64,000 nt of DNA, from positions 1,984,001 through 2,048,000 of the forward strand of contig JAKJHU010000075.1 in the NCBI GenBank assembly GCA_022316685.1, read 5' to 3'. This document shows positions 13,832 through 23,495 of this stretch, piece after piece; positions within the stretch are counted from its first letter, which is position 1; each line of letters begins with the position of its first letter. This DNA is from Progne subis subis (lineage: Eukaryota > Chordata > Aves > Passeriformes > Hirundinidae). The position numbers and the translations under genes are program-made. A model generated the notes under the pieces. That model was not told the DNA's origin. It did not search any database and saw only the letters and a list, made by a program, of their open reading frames with translations.

Positions 13832-14020
13832 TAAACAAACACAAAAACACAAAATAAAAAAACCCCACCAAAACCAAAAACAAACAAAAAACCACCACCA
13901 CCACCAAAACACCCCCCCCAAAAACAAAAACAAAACCAACCAAACAAAAACCAACAACAAAAATACAACAAACAAACAAACAAACCAAACCAAACCAAAA
14001 AAACCCAAACACAACCCAAA
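13832..14020. repeat. A/C-rich low-complexity tract without any G
   Basis: On the plus strand 189 consecutive bases contain no G and only three T. The tract mixes AAAC, CAAA, CCA and CCAAA units with a C8 run (13912-13919). The minus strand is therefore entirely G/T-rich with several G runs. It starts about 800 bp upstream of the GPR143 start codon. Open frames across it are compositional. Confidence 0.9.
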
Positions 14021-14639
14021 GTGAGACAGGGAAATAAGTTGTTGAGAAATCCCAAGTCCTGGAATTTTCCCTGTCAAGCTGATCCAATGCAGACAGTACT
14101 TACTAAAGAGAGGATTTTTTTTTTTTTTTTGTGCTTGCTGTTTAAGCAAAAAAACCTTAAACGGCAAGCACAAAGTTTAGGTTTGATGAGGATGAGGCTA
14201 ATATTTTCTTCCCAAATGTAGTATCTTTCCACAGTGACAGGGCATCATATTTCTAATTTTATTTACAGAGATGGGTGGGTTGGATCACTAAAAGTGAGAT
14301 TTGGGTTAGGGTGTGGATTTATATCCCTGCTCCTCCCTGTAAAGACTGGGACTGCTTGTGTCTGGACTCACCTTTTCAATTAATTTGTGGTAATTAAAGG
14401 GTGCTGTGTGGGATGGGGCTAAAGAGAAACATAATTAAAATGTAATGCTTCTACTTTGGTATCTGCATCCTTATTTATTTTAAACCATCTTCAATGCTCT
14501 GATGAGTTTAAGTCTTCCTGTATCACATACTGTGCAAGCAGAAATATGTGAGTGAACTGTTGCCAATGGCTCTGAGCAAGCATGGGGCATGTTTCAGATT
14601 ACACTGTGTTTTCTTGTTTGGATCTGATCTCCTTGCTAG

Positions 14640-14824
14640 GAGAGGCTGAGAAAGGCAGCTCTAGGGGATTTACTTCCAGCAGCAGCAGCAGCACATGATC
14701 CATCAATCGCGTGATTCTCACCACCGAGGACTAATGGGGAGGGTGAAGAAAAAGTGAATGCTGCCTTGGTGAAGCAACAGCATTTTCTTCTGCTCGTGGG
14801 GCCCCTCCAGCAGTCAAACATCTC
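14640..14824 (+). promoter_or_regulatory. GPR143: Proximal GPR143 promoter and 5' UTR region
   Basis: The 185 bases before the GPR143 start codon. They contain a short AGC repeat (about 14679-14692) and an M-box-like site at 14690-14700. There is no CpG island and no clear TATA box at a sensible distance. Tissue-restricted, MITF-driven pigment-cell promoters are often CpG-poor. The transcription start cannot be fixed from sequence alone. Confidence 0.5.
14690..14700 (-). promoter_or_regulatory. GPR143: M-box-like MITF site
   Basis: The plus strand reads AGCACATGATC. Its reverse complement GATCATGTGCT differs from the M-box AGTCATGTGCT only in the outermost two bases and keeps the TCATGTGCT core. 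MITF is known to activate OA1/GPR143, and M-boxes drive tyrosinase-family genes. The site lies 125 bp upstream of the start codon, a plausible position. Binding here is inferred. Confidence 0.55.
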
Positions 14825-15068
14825 ATGGCTTCTCCAAGGCTAGAAACCTACTGCTGCCCAAACCGGGATGCAGCTACACAGCTGGTGATGGACTTCCAGC
14901 CCAAAGTCTTCTGTGGAGTCTGCATTGGCAGTGCTTGCATCAGCCTGCTGCTGACCATCCTGCAGCTCCTGCCAAAGAAGGGACAGAGCCCACGGAAGAT
15001 GCCCAAAGCCTCCTCCTCCTCCACCATCCTCCTCCTTATCTCCATTTGTGACATCCTTGGAAGCTTAG
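14825..15068 (+). CDS. GPR143: GPR143 exon 1: N-terminus, TM1 and most of TM2
   Basis: GPR143 is a seven-transmembrane receptor of late endosomes and melanosomes. It signals through heterotrimeric G proteins, L-DOPA is a reported ligand, and it controls melanosome number and size. Loss in humans causes ocular albinism type 1. The exon encodes residues 1-81 plus one base. It opens with MASPRL, then CCPNRDAATQLV, matching the human N-terminus (MASPRL, then CCPTRDAATQLV), which fixes the start despite a weak Kozak context (C at -3, G at +4). TM1 is about residues 28-49 and TM2 starts near 66. The exon ends TTAG|GTAAGT in phase 1. The loop between TM1 and TM2 is shorter than in human. Confidence 0.95.
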
Positions 15069-16763
15069 GTAAGTGCCTTTGCTGTAACAGGTTCTTTTAG
15101 CTCTGAGGTATCGCAGACAAATGAAGCTGGTGAGAGGACAGCAGAGATTTCTGAGGGAAGCATGCTGTTTCTGTTCACAGGAAGATTTGGCCTGAGATCA
15201 GGAAATTATGGGTCTTTGAGGAGAAAGTTCTTGTTTAATAGTTATACTGTGAAAATGAAAGATCTTGATGAACCTACACCCAAATCTCTGCTTTAAAACA
15301 AATGAAAATCTAGAATGGCAACTGGTTCTCAGAGTAGCCATGAAAGTAGAGGTGAGTCAGCCCACTGGAAACTAAATCTGACATCAAACATTTAGCCAAT
15401 CCATAGGACTGCATTTGAAAACCGCTGTCCTTTATGCCTCAAATCCTTTTGGACCAAATGTGCCTCTCGCTCATGTGCCAGTGCTTCTCTGGGCACATCA
15501 CATTAACAGAAAATGAGTTTGACTTGCAGCTGCACACAGATCATGCTGGACACAGATTTTTGAAATGTGAGTAAAGCTACCTTATCAAGGACAACCTGCT
15601 GTCTAGACCCTGGCTGATAGTCTGGAGGAATTAACCAGGGGAGAATAAAACAGAATGCATGAGTCAAAATGAAACTAGTATGTCTTGAGCTGTCCCATCA
15701 GTCATTTGGTAATTTTTCTCATCAGTCATTTATTGTCAAATTGGGTATAAATTATCATGACATCTCCTATGAAAATACAGGACAAGTGTGTTTCTACAGC
15801 AGCATGTTTTCCCCTCACAGTAGGTAACAGAAGTAGTGCTGTTTCGTCTCCCTGCTGGGGGCTGTGTGTGTGTCTGTGTATCTGTGTGTCTGTGTGACTT
15901 TGTGTTTCAGGTCTTCTCCCCTTTCACACCCAGCCAGGTTCTCTCACAGTACCTAACAAGTACCAATACTAAACCAAAGATTACAAAGGAAGTAAAGGAA
16001 GGGATATGGAAAATACATATGGGCATGCACCTGGAAAAAGTCCTTTCAGTCAGATGAAGCCAACAATAGATAAAGTTATTTTTCTCCCTTCCTCTTTCAC
16101 TGGCAAACTCAAACTAGTTATCCATTGTTTTTGTGTTAAGCTCACTTTGGTGGGTGGAAAACAGTTCATTCATGGTGGGAAACCTGGTCATTTTGTTCTG
16201 TTTACTGTTGGTGCTTTATTTCAAGCAAACCCAGAAAACCTCACTAACAAGCTCTAAATTCATTTTTAAAAAGGACATTGTTGTTATCTAATTCAGAAGT
16301 TCTGCTTTGCTCAGTCCTGTGACAGAGGAAAAGGACTGCTTGTAAAATGAAGGCAGAGAAAAGTGAAAAATAACATTTTCTGCAATGGGGGATTTTACAG
16401 AGACGCAAATATCAGTGTATGAATATATGCCGGCAAATAGTTATTTTGTGTTTTATGTCAATCTGTTAAAAGCTACCCAGTTTATGTTAGGGAAGCATGT
16501 GACAGCATCTCTAAGTAAGTGAGATTCTAACCTATGCAACGTTTTAAGTCCCAGCAGCTTCCTACTCTCGGGGCTACTTTTCCCTGAATGATTACACTGA
16601 CATTTAAATAGCACAGTTGTCCCTGCTGTGCTCCTCTGCAACCGTCCCTTTACTGTAGACGCACAAAATCTGGGCTGCGATGTGAAATATGTGGCCAGGG
16701 AAAAGCATGTGACTCAAATCACACCAGTAGATTCAAAGCATTAATACATTTCTTTTTCTTTAG
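15069..16763 (+). other. GPR143: GPR143 intron 1
   Basis: A 1.7-kb intron with donor GTAAGT and a pyrimidine-rich acceptor (TTTCTTTTTCTTTAG). It holds a short TG-rich stretch near 15861-15905. Nothing else is recognised. Confidence 0.85.
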
Positions 16764-16873
16764 GTATGATCTTCAGATCAAGTGTGTGGCTGGGCTTCCC
16801 GGGCTTCATAGCTAACATTTCTGTGGTCAACGGGACTGACGTGTGGCCTTCCATTTTCTGTGTGGGGAGCGCG
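16764..16873 (+). CDS. GPR143: GPR143 exon 2: end of TM2 and first luminal loop
   Basis: This encodes residues 82-118. It carries VWLGFPGF, and FCVGSA at the end, as in human. Two N-glycosylation sequons are visible, NIS at residue 99 and NGT at residue 104; human OA1 has one glycosylated asparagine in this loop. Cys114 is the predicted TM3-top cysteine that pairs with Cys182 of the second luminal loop. It ends in phase 0 at GCG|GTAGGT. Confidence 0.93.
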
Positions 16874-17008
16874 GTAGGTACAGAGACCGTCCCCCCCTTT
16901 CTTCTGCTCCCAACGAAGAGCCCCTCCACAGGGGGAATCTGAAAGAAAACTGCTGTGTCCAAAAGGAAGTGTGGCTGTGAGTCAGAGCCTGGATATGATG
17001 GTTTCAGG

Positions 17009-17175
17009 CTCCGCCACACCCCTGCGAGCGCATTCACGCCTCCGTGCGCGGGCCCGGCTCGGGGCAGGCCGGCGCTGGCGCTCTGTGGCAGGACGCAGGC
17101 GGCGCAGGCCGCGCTCCCCCGCCAGCTCGGCGGTACTGGCTCCCCGCAGGAGCGCCGGGCGAGCGCAGCGCGCCA
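17009..17175. other. GPR143: CpG-dense islet in GPR143 intron 2
   Basis: About 165 bases of GC-rich sequence with many CpGs, starting about 135 bp downstream of exon 2 and isolated in otherwise AT-rich intron. It has GCGCGGGCCCGG-type runs. It could be an orphan CpG islet, an internal promoter, or a GC-rich local insertion. Overlapping open frames in several phases are expected from composition, and no protein family is recognised. Confidence 0.6.
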
Positions 17176-19777
17176 AAGGCAGGCACCTGGAACCAAAAGG
17201 AAATAAGCAGCCCCAAAAGGGCTGTGAGCCGTTGTCTGGGTTTGTGCTGGCACAGCACCACGGATGCCCCAGTGGGCATTGGCAGCGCGAGGTTATCTGT
17301 CCATCTTCCCTGGCAGAAACTGCAGCCTGTGTGGTGGCACCAGGGACCTCCTGAAACCAGCAACTTGGGCAGCTCAAATTAGCTTCTGAGGCTTAAGAGA
17401 GTGTGTTTTAGACACAGAGGGGACAACAGGATAAATATACTCAAAGCCACAAATCTGCTGGCAGAAGGTCTGTCCCTGCCATGTGGGATTCCGGCTCAGA
17501 TCGCTGGGCTGAATCTCAATGGCTGCGTCTGGCCAAGTCTAATTAAGTATCTTCTGGATTAAAGTGCAAGAATAAGAAAATGTAAATGCATTCCAAAAGT
17601 ACAGATCGAAACTCCCACTTCCAAATTTTACAATCAAAATACTGGGAAATATAATTTGAACTTGCTGTACCAGAATAAAGGTCACAATTTTTACCAAACC
17701 ATTGAGAATGGCAAGTAAGACAAATCATCGATTTACCCAGATGCAATAGGAATGCGGGGTCCCCAACGAATTAATGCATGAGCAATAGCAGTATTAGCTT
17801 TGCAATTCAGAGTTTACAATGTAGAAGGGGATAGGTTGCATGTAAAGAAAATTATTCATCTCCTGTAGTTTTAAAATAAAACAGTATGTGCCAAATTGAA
17901 CTCACTGTGTTTTTTACGCCTATAAAAAAGCAGTTTCAAACAGGATAGTTTTGTGCCATGGACACAAATATAAATTGTATACATCTATCAATTCTCAATT
18001 CTATCACACGTCTTGAAGTTTTGCTTATCAGATGCAAATGTTTTTTTCTTTGAGAAAGAACCAACAATCCCAGTATCCTGCAGCAAAAATGTCCTACTAA
18101 AAACCCGTTCCTCCTCATGTTTCACTTTCTGGCCCATAACACCTAAAAATGTATTTTTAAGCATGACAGTATGCAGACTTTGTTTTTCATTTGAATTTCA
18201 GGTTAGATGGTGGGCAGCATAGCGGTCTACCACAATTTTTATTTTCCCTTACTTGTGCTCCAGGAAAATGCTGTAATTTGAGTGATTTTAAATTTAGATT
18301 CAACTATATTGGAACGAAAAATAGCCCTTCTTCCACTCATTTCCCCTAACATATTCTCATGTGAGTTAATAAAATGTTTCCGATTCTGTTTTATTTTTCT
18401 TTTAGTACTATTGTTTTATTTCTCTTAACCACAAGCCTATATAAACTCCAAATAGTGAAACTTTTCAACATCTCCCTGGAATGGTTTGCAGAGGGGTACC
18501 CTTTCAGGCACTGCAGCAAGATGTGTCATTTTGCTAAAAAGTAAGATATCATATGCAGCTTTAGGGTTTAAGTGCATCTGATTTATATTCTTTTTCAAGA
18601 CTGTTTTGTCTGTGTTGGATTTTCTGGAAAGACACTGCAGTTTATTTTTGTATATATGTGTGTATGGGTAGTAAATTGTGCAGTTTTTCAACGGCAGCAA
18701 ATATGTAAATGTGATGATGAAGTTACACAGCTGGGTGCTATGGGTAAAGTGCATTAGAAGAAAGACTGGGGTTTTATTTTCTGCTCCTGTGCACTAGGAA
18801 AATATCATGGTGTTTGAATTAAATACTGAATAATTCATGCCACAAATTACTAGAGGTAGAGTCTACACTCATGGTGAAAGGCAATATTTCCCAGCTTGAT
18901 TTGCCTTTTGGAGGAAGGAGTGCTAGATCTCTATTCACCAACGTTTGGCTTAGTAACAAGTATGTTGATTTCCAGATGTAAAATGATGCTACCATGGAGC
19001 TGTGATAAAGGATATTCAGATAAGGACTGAAAGACAGTTTGGAGGGAAGATAACGTGAATATTAAAACACTCCCAGACTGTTGCAAACAGCCAGCTCCTA
19101 TGGGGAAGAAATGTGGAATTTATATACAGTGGCAAAGAAAGGTCACTTTTCTTATATAAGCTCATGGGAAAAATGCATAGGGTCAACTCAAGAATGCTGT
19201 GGAATTTAGCTTGACTTGAACCTGTTTCCTTTGGATTTTTACTGAAGAAATCAGTCAGTTCAGTAGGGATATTTTTCCAGAGGGTGAGTGATTTTCTCAT
19301 TAATGATTTTTTTTTTTCCCCTTGATAACCATCTTGTGCATGGAGAAAACACCCATCACATGCAGAACCCACAAATGCATAGGTACACTGTGGTTATGAC
19401 CGACCTCAGTTACATTTCTGTGCCTCTGCTACTGAGAAACAATGGAAATTTTAACCTAAAATTAAAACTTCCTCACTATAAATTTCTTTGGGCTTCACTT
19501 ACCATGTTCAGGTTAGGAACAGAGAGGTAAATGACAGGTTTTCTAAATCAGAAAATAAGCTGTGAAAGCAAACACTGTTCAATTTACCTACAACTTGACC
19601 CATAGGCTACAACACTGCTGTTCCTGTGATTTTGAGGAAGATTTCTTACTTCATAATCTCATCTGGAAAATACACACATTTAAAGAACAAATCACCAGGC
19701 CAAAGGTTTGAGTCCCTTCCCTGCCCTAGTGGTACTGGAGAAGCAACTGTGACATTTGGCATTTCTTTCCCCTCTAG
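17176..19777 (+). other. GPR143: GPR143 intron 2, distal part
   Basis: About 2.6 kb of AT-rich intron sequence after the CpG islet. The acceptor is CCCCTCTAG. No repeat family or additional exon is recognised. Confidence 0.75.
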
Positions 19778-19882
<105 letters not shown>

Positions 19883-19949
19883 TAAAGCTCTGAATTTGTT
19901 GTTTTTTTCCGCTCCAACACTGTATGTCTCTGTTTGCAGCTGCCTAAGA

Positions 19950-19996
19950 GTGTGTGTGTGTATATATATATATATACACACACACATATACATACA

Positions 19997-20032
<36 letters not shown>

Positions 20033-20052
20033 TATATACACACACACACACA
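19950..20052. repeat. Compound microsatellite (TG)n(TA)n(CA)n(TACA)n(TA)n(CA)n
   Basis: About 103 bases of alternating purine and pyrimidine, 77 bp after the exon-3 donor, in GPR143 intron 3. The TG, TA and CA arms are mutually complementary, so it can fold back on itself. It is likely to be length-polymorphic. Confidence 0.95.
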
Positions 20053-20382
20053 AGAGTCTTGTACAACCATCTGATGCTCATATAGTTACCAGGTAATGAT
20101 AGGGATGAGTGGTGTTCTAAGTGCTTAAATTGCCAGGGTAATGCCCAGATACTGATTTACGTCTGACTTGAATTTAAATGTAAATGCATTAATTTAACCT
20201 CTGGAAAAATATGGAGCAAATTCTGGGCTATAAACTTTATGGCAATAAGATGACTATTTTTGTCCCTACCCTGCATCTGAAATTGATTCCTGAAGAAAAA
20301 AAAAAAATAGTGTTATCCTGAAAATGGAAAGTTTGGAGGGGGAAAATAATGAAGTTCATACAGTTAATTCCCATGGGGGTTT

Positions 20383-20407
20383 TGTGTGTGTGTGTGTGTG
20401 TGTGTGT
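20383..20407. repeat. (TG)n microsatellite followed by T/G-rich tract
   Basis: A TG dinucleotide run in GPR143 intron 3, continuing into a TTTG- and T-rich stretch to about 20470. Confidence 0.9.
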
Positions 20408-21419
20408 TTGTTTGTTTTTGTTTTGCTTTTTGTTTTGTTTTTTCTCCTTTATTTCCTAATTTTTTTATTTTATCCATTTCTCAGTGAGTGTGGTCTTTAT
20501 TGCCCTCCTGATCACACTTTAAAGATCCCTCAGAAGAAAAATATGTATTTATCATATCTTTTTCTGCAATGCCTGTAACAGAAGAGCCTCCACCCTTTGG
20601 AAAGTACCATGCTTTAATGCCAGACAGGAGAAAAAAAAAAAAAAAAAGTTTCTAAGTTGGAAGTTGGTTGTTAGAAGAGCAAAATAACCTTCAGTTGCTA
20701 CTGATAAAAGTGGAATTACATGATTCTGTTCCCAGATGATACAGAGCAGCCAGGTTCTGAGGATATGGTTCTACTGCAGATGTAACCAAAATTAAGCTTT
20801 TTGAGTTAATTTTAGACTGTTGAGGATAAACCTGATTTTGTAAAGCACCATAATTCTAGTCAAACAGCTGGGACCTGCCTCCTTCCCCCATTCCTGTTAA
20901 CCAAAAAAATCATGTGTATTTGGGCTTGATTCTGAGCTCAGAGTAAACACCAAAAGACTTTCTACAAACCCAGATCTGAATCTCCCTAAGATGGGAGCAG
21001 TATGCAGCTCTGAAAGTCAAACATTATTTTCTTCAAATCACGAAAAGGTGGCTTATTTGACTGTTCAGCTCCATTCTTAAATTTTAATCTGCTTAGTTGC
21101 TCTCTGCAGGAGAAATGAAAGATGCAGGGGTTCTTTCTCAATAATAAGGGTGGGGAAGAAGTCTTGTTCCCTCCACCCTACAGGCTGGAGAGGACAGGAT
21201 TTCCATGAGCAAACCTAAATAACTGCTTTGGCACGTGTTTTTTCTGAAGGACTGCCCCCACCCACCTGCTTTCCTCAGTTTAATGCACTGCCAGGGTTGC
21301 TCTGCACCATTTCCTGTCTGTAAATCTCTTTTTCAGGGAGGGTCCTATTTTTACCTTGCAATATGGGGAGTGTAAGTTTTGACATCTTTAACTGTGCCTG
21401 TCGTATTTGGTGCTTGCAG

Positions 21420-21512
21420 TACGATTGTGCTGTACCACATGATGACGTGGGGCCTTGCAGTGATGCTCTGCGTGGAGGGCATTGCTCTGCTTTACTACCC
21501 TTCCCTCTTCAG
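21420..21512 (+). CDS. GPR143: GPR143 exon 4: TM4
   Basis: This encodes residues 150-180 plus two bases. The hydrophobic stretch [16 protein letters not shown] is TM4, followed by [14 protein letters not shown] at the luminal side; human reads CVEGAAMLYYPSV. The acceptor is TGCTTGCAG and the donor AG|GTAAGC, both phase 2. Confidence 0.95.
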
Positions 21513-21977
21513 GTAAGCAGGCTCTGGAAACAGGCACTCTCTGGTCATTTGAATGTCTTTTGGTCAGCTTTAGAGACAGACATTCAGAAGTTGGGCATTT
21601 TGATCTTTGCCAAGGTTGTCCCACCGAGTCAGTGATTGTGCTCAAAATACCTGCCTGGGCTTCATGGGGCCCTGAAGAAAAATGCCAGGCAGTACAGACA
21701 CTTGGGCATGCTGTGATACAGCTTCTGCTGTAAGCCACCCTTCTCCTTGTTTTAGCTTTCCTTTCAACTTGAGAAAAATCCACAGATAGTGCATGTTTAA
21801 AATCAACTTTATGTCCCATGTGAACTGGTGGTAAAGGTCTACAAATTAAAATTTTTGCATCTGTTTGCTTCATTCCTTTTTTCTTTTCTTTTAAAGTTAA
21901 AGGTGACATGGATAGAATAGCCAGAAAAGTGAGTTGTGGGGAAATAAATGCATAACTTTGTAATGATTTCTTCTCAG

Positions 21978-22087
21978 CTGTGAAAATGGCTTGGAACATG
22001 CAATCCCACATTACATCACAACCTATGCCCCACTCCTGCTAGTGCTTGTGGCCAACCCAATCCTGTTTAGGAGGACAGTATCAGCAG
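21978..22087 (+). CDS. GPR143: GPR143 exon 5: second luminal loop and TM5
   Basis: This encodes residues 181-217 plus one base. It begins [15 protein letters not shown], which supplies Cys182, the predicted disulfide partner of Cys114. TM5 (about 192-211) ends [12 protein letters not shown], identical to human over that stretch. It ends in phase 1 at CAG|GTATGT. Confidence 0.95.
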
Positions 22088-22257
22088 GTATGTTCCTAAT
22101 GCCCAGCATTAATCAGTCTGTGTTGTTTAGCAACATAATACAGTAGAAAGTCATGGCTTTGTACTCAGTGATGTGTGGCAGCTCCTTGTTAACTTATAAA
22201 GATGCAGCAAAGTGTGGGAAGCAGTTCCCAATTGAAATGAAGACACCATTTTGAATT

Positions 22258-22286
22258 TGTCTCTAGGGGAATTTGCCCTAGAGACA
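22258..22286. repeat. Perfect inverted repeat, 11-bp arms, in GPR143 intron 5
   Basis: TGTCTCTAGGG (22258-22268), a 7-base spacer, then CCCTAGAGACA (22276-22286). It can form a stable short hairpin in RNA. No known function. Confidence 0.9.
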
Positions 22287-23386
22287 CACTCTGGTGACAC
22301 ACAGGCTATTCGCTTATCAACCTCTCACTGCAGATGGGCAAACATGTTTCCATGTTGCTTGATTTAAAGTTTTTGAGGCAACGTACCCTGGATGCTTAAC
22401 TCTACTGTAGCTTTGGTACCAGCCTCAACTTTGGTTTGTACCTTTTTCCAGTTGGCGAGATGAGTTGATTTAACATCTTGGCAGCTCTAGACCAAAAAAG
22501 TAATAAAATGTGATCAGAATTTTGTCACTTGTGATTCTGAGATTATGAAAGAAATGGGAATTGTACACAACTCAGATGGGACCTTGATGTTCCAATTCAA
22601 TTTATTTTCCAGTGCTTGGAAGAAGTGAGACTGAAAAAGAGCCATGGATTCAATGCATTCTTTGCATGTGATATGATCATTGCTAGATGTTTGCAGTACC
22701 TGAATTTATCTACACATTGATTACATAAAAAAGCTGGAGAAAATCAAGTATTCTCAGTTGTCTTTATCCTATTCATCCTCTGTCCCTCAGCCATACTCAT
22801 TTTCAAAGAAGCAGTTGTTCTTTTAAAAAGTTGTTCCCATAAAGGGTTGTTTTTTGTATATTTGTTTTTGCATTTATATATTCCTTGTGATATCTGAACA
22901 GCATGTGGCATAAATTTTTTTGCTGACAATCCATTTTCAAGTTTTAGAGGTGTAGCTAATGATCTGTCAATGACACAGTGAAAAACAGTGTGCATAATAG
23001 GATAGAAGATTCTATTTAAACATCACATAATAAGTATATAATTATATCACACATTAAATATAGAAGATACATGCTACCTTTTCTTATAAAATAGAATTAT
23101 GTTGACCATACTATTTCATACCTTCAGTGGGATTAAAATTAGTTTTAAATTAATGGGATATCTTTCATTTTAGAAATCACACACAGCTGTGTATAATTCT
23201 TTTCCTTTAATATTAAGCTGTATGTGGCATTCCTTGAAAATGGTCCTTCCAGCTTCTGAACGAACAGCTTCTGGAGACAAATCCATCCATTCCTCTGTTC
23301 CCCCTTTCAGGCTTCTATCTTCTGGATTTTTGTGCCTTAACTAACAAGATGTGAGTATATTAATGAACATAATTGTCTATTTTCAG

Positions 23387-23495
23387 TTGCCTCCTTACTG
23401 AAAGGGAGACAAGGGATTTACACAGAGAATGAAAGACGTCTAGGGACAGAGATCCAGATCCGCTTCTTCAAAATTATGCTGGTGTTTGTTATTTG
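23387..23495 (+). CDS. GPR143: GPR143 exon 6: third cytosolic loop and TM6 start
   Basis: This encodes residues 218-253 plus two bases. [18 protein letters not shown] carries the dileucine (Leu221-Leu222) that serves as an unconventional lysosomal and melanosomal sorting signal in human OA1; the surrounding loop is conserved. TM6 starts with [12 protein letters not shown]. It ends in phase 2 at TTTG|GTAAGA. Confidence 0.95.

Larger units (their letters stand above)
2350..14640. other. Intergenic region between SHROOM2 and GPR143
   Basis: About 12.3 kb of AT-rich sequence between the two divergent genes. It holds a CR1 fragment (5517-5740), an A27 run (6604-6630), a short local duplication (about 8447-8495), a perfect inverted repeat (8254-8275) and a G-free tract (13832-14020). 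No exon with a recognisable product was found. The longest open frame (8766-9224, plus, 152 codons) has no recognisable domain. Confidence 0.7.

Noticed and set aside
13775..14173. Tryptophan/phenylalanine-rich membrane-like frames on the minus strand
   Set aside because: They are translations of the G/T-only strand of the low-complexity tract and not a real membrane protein.
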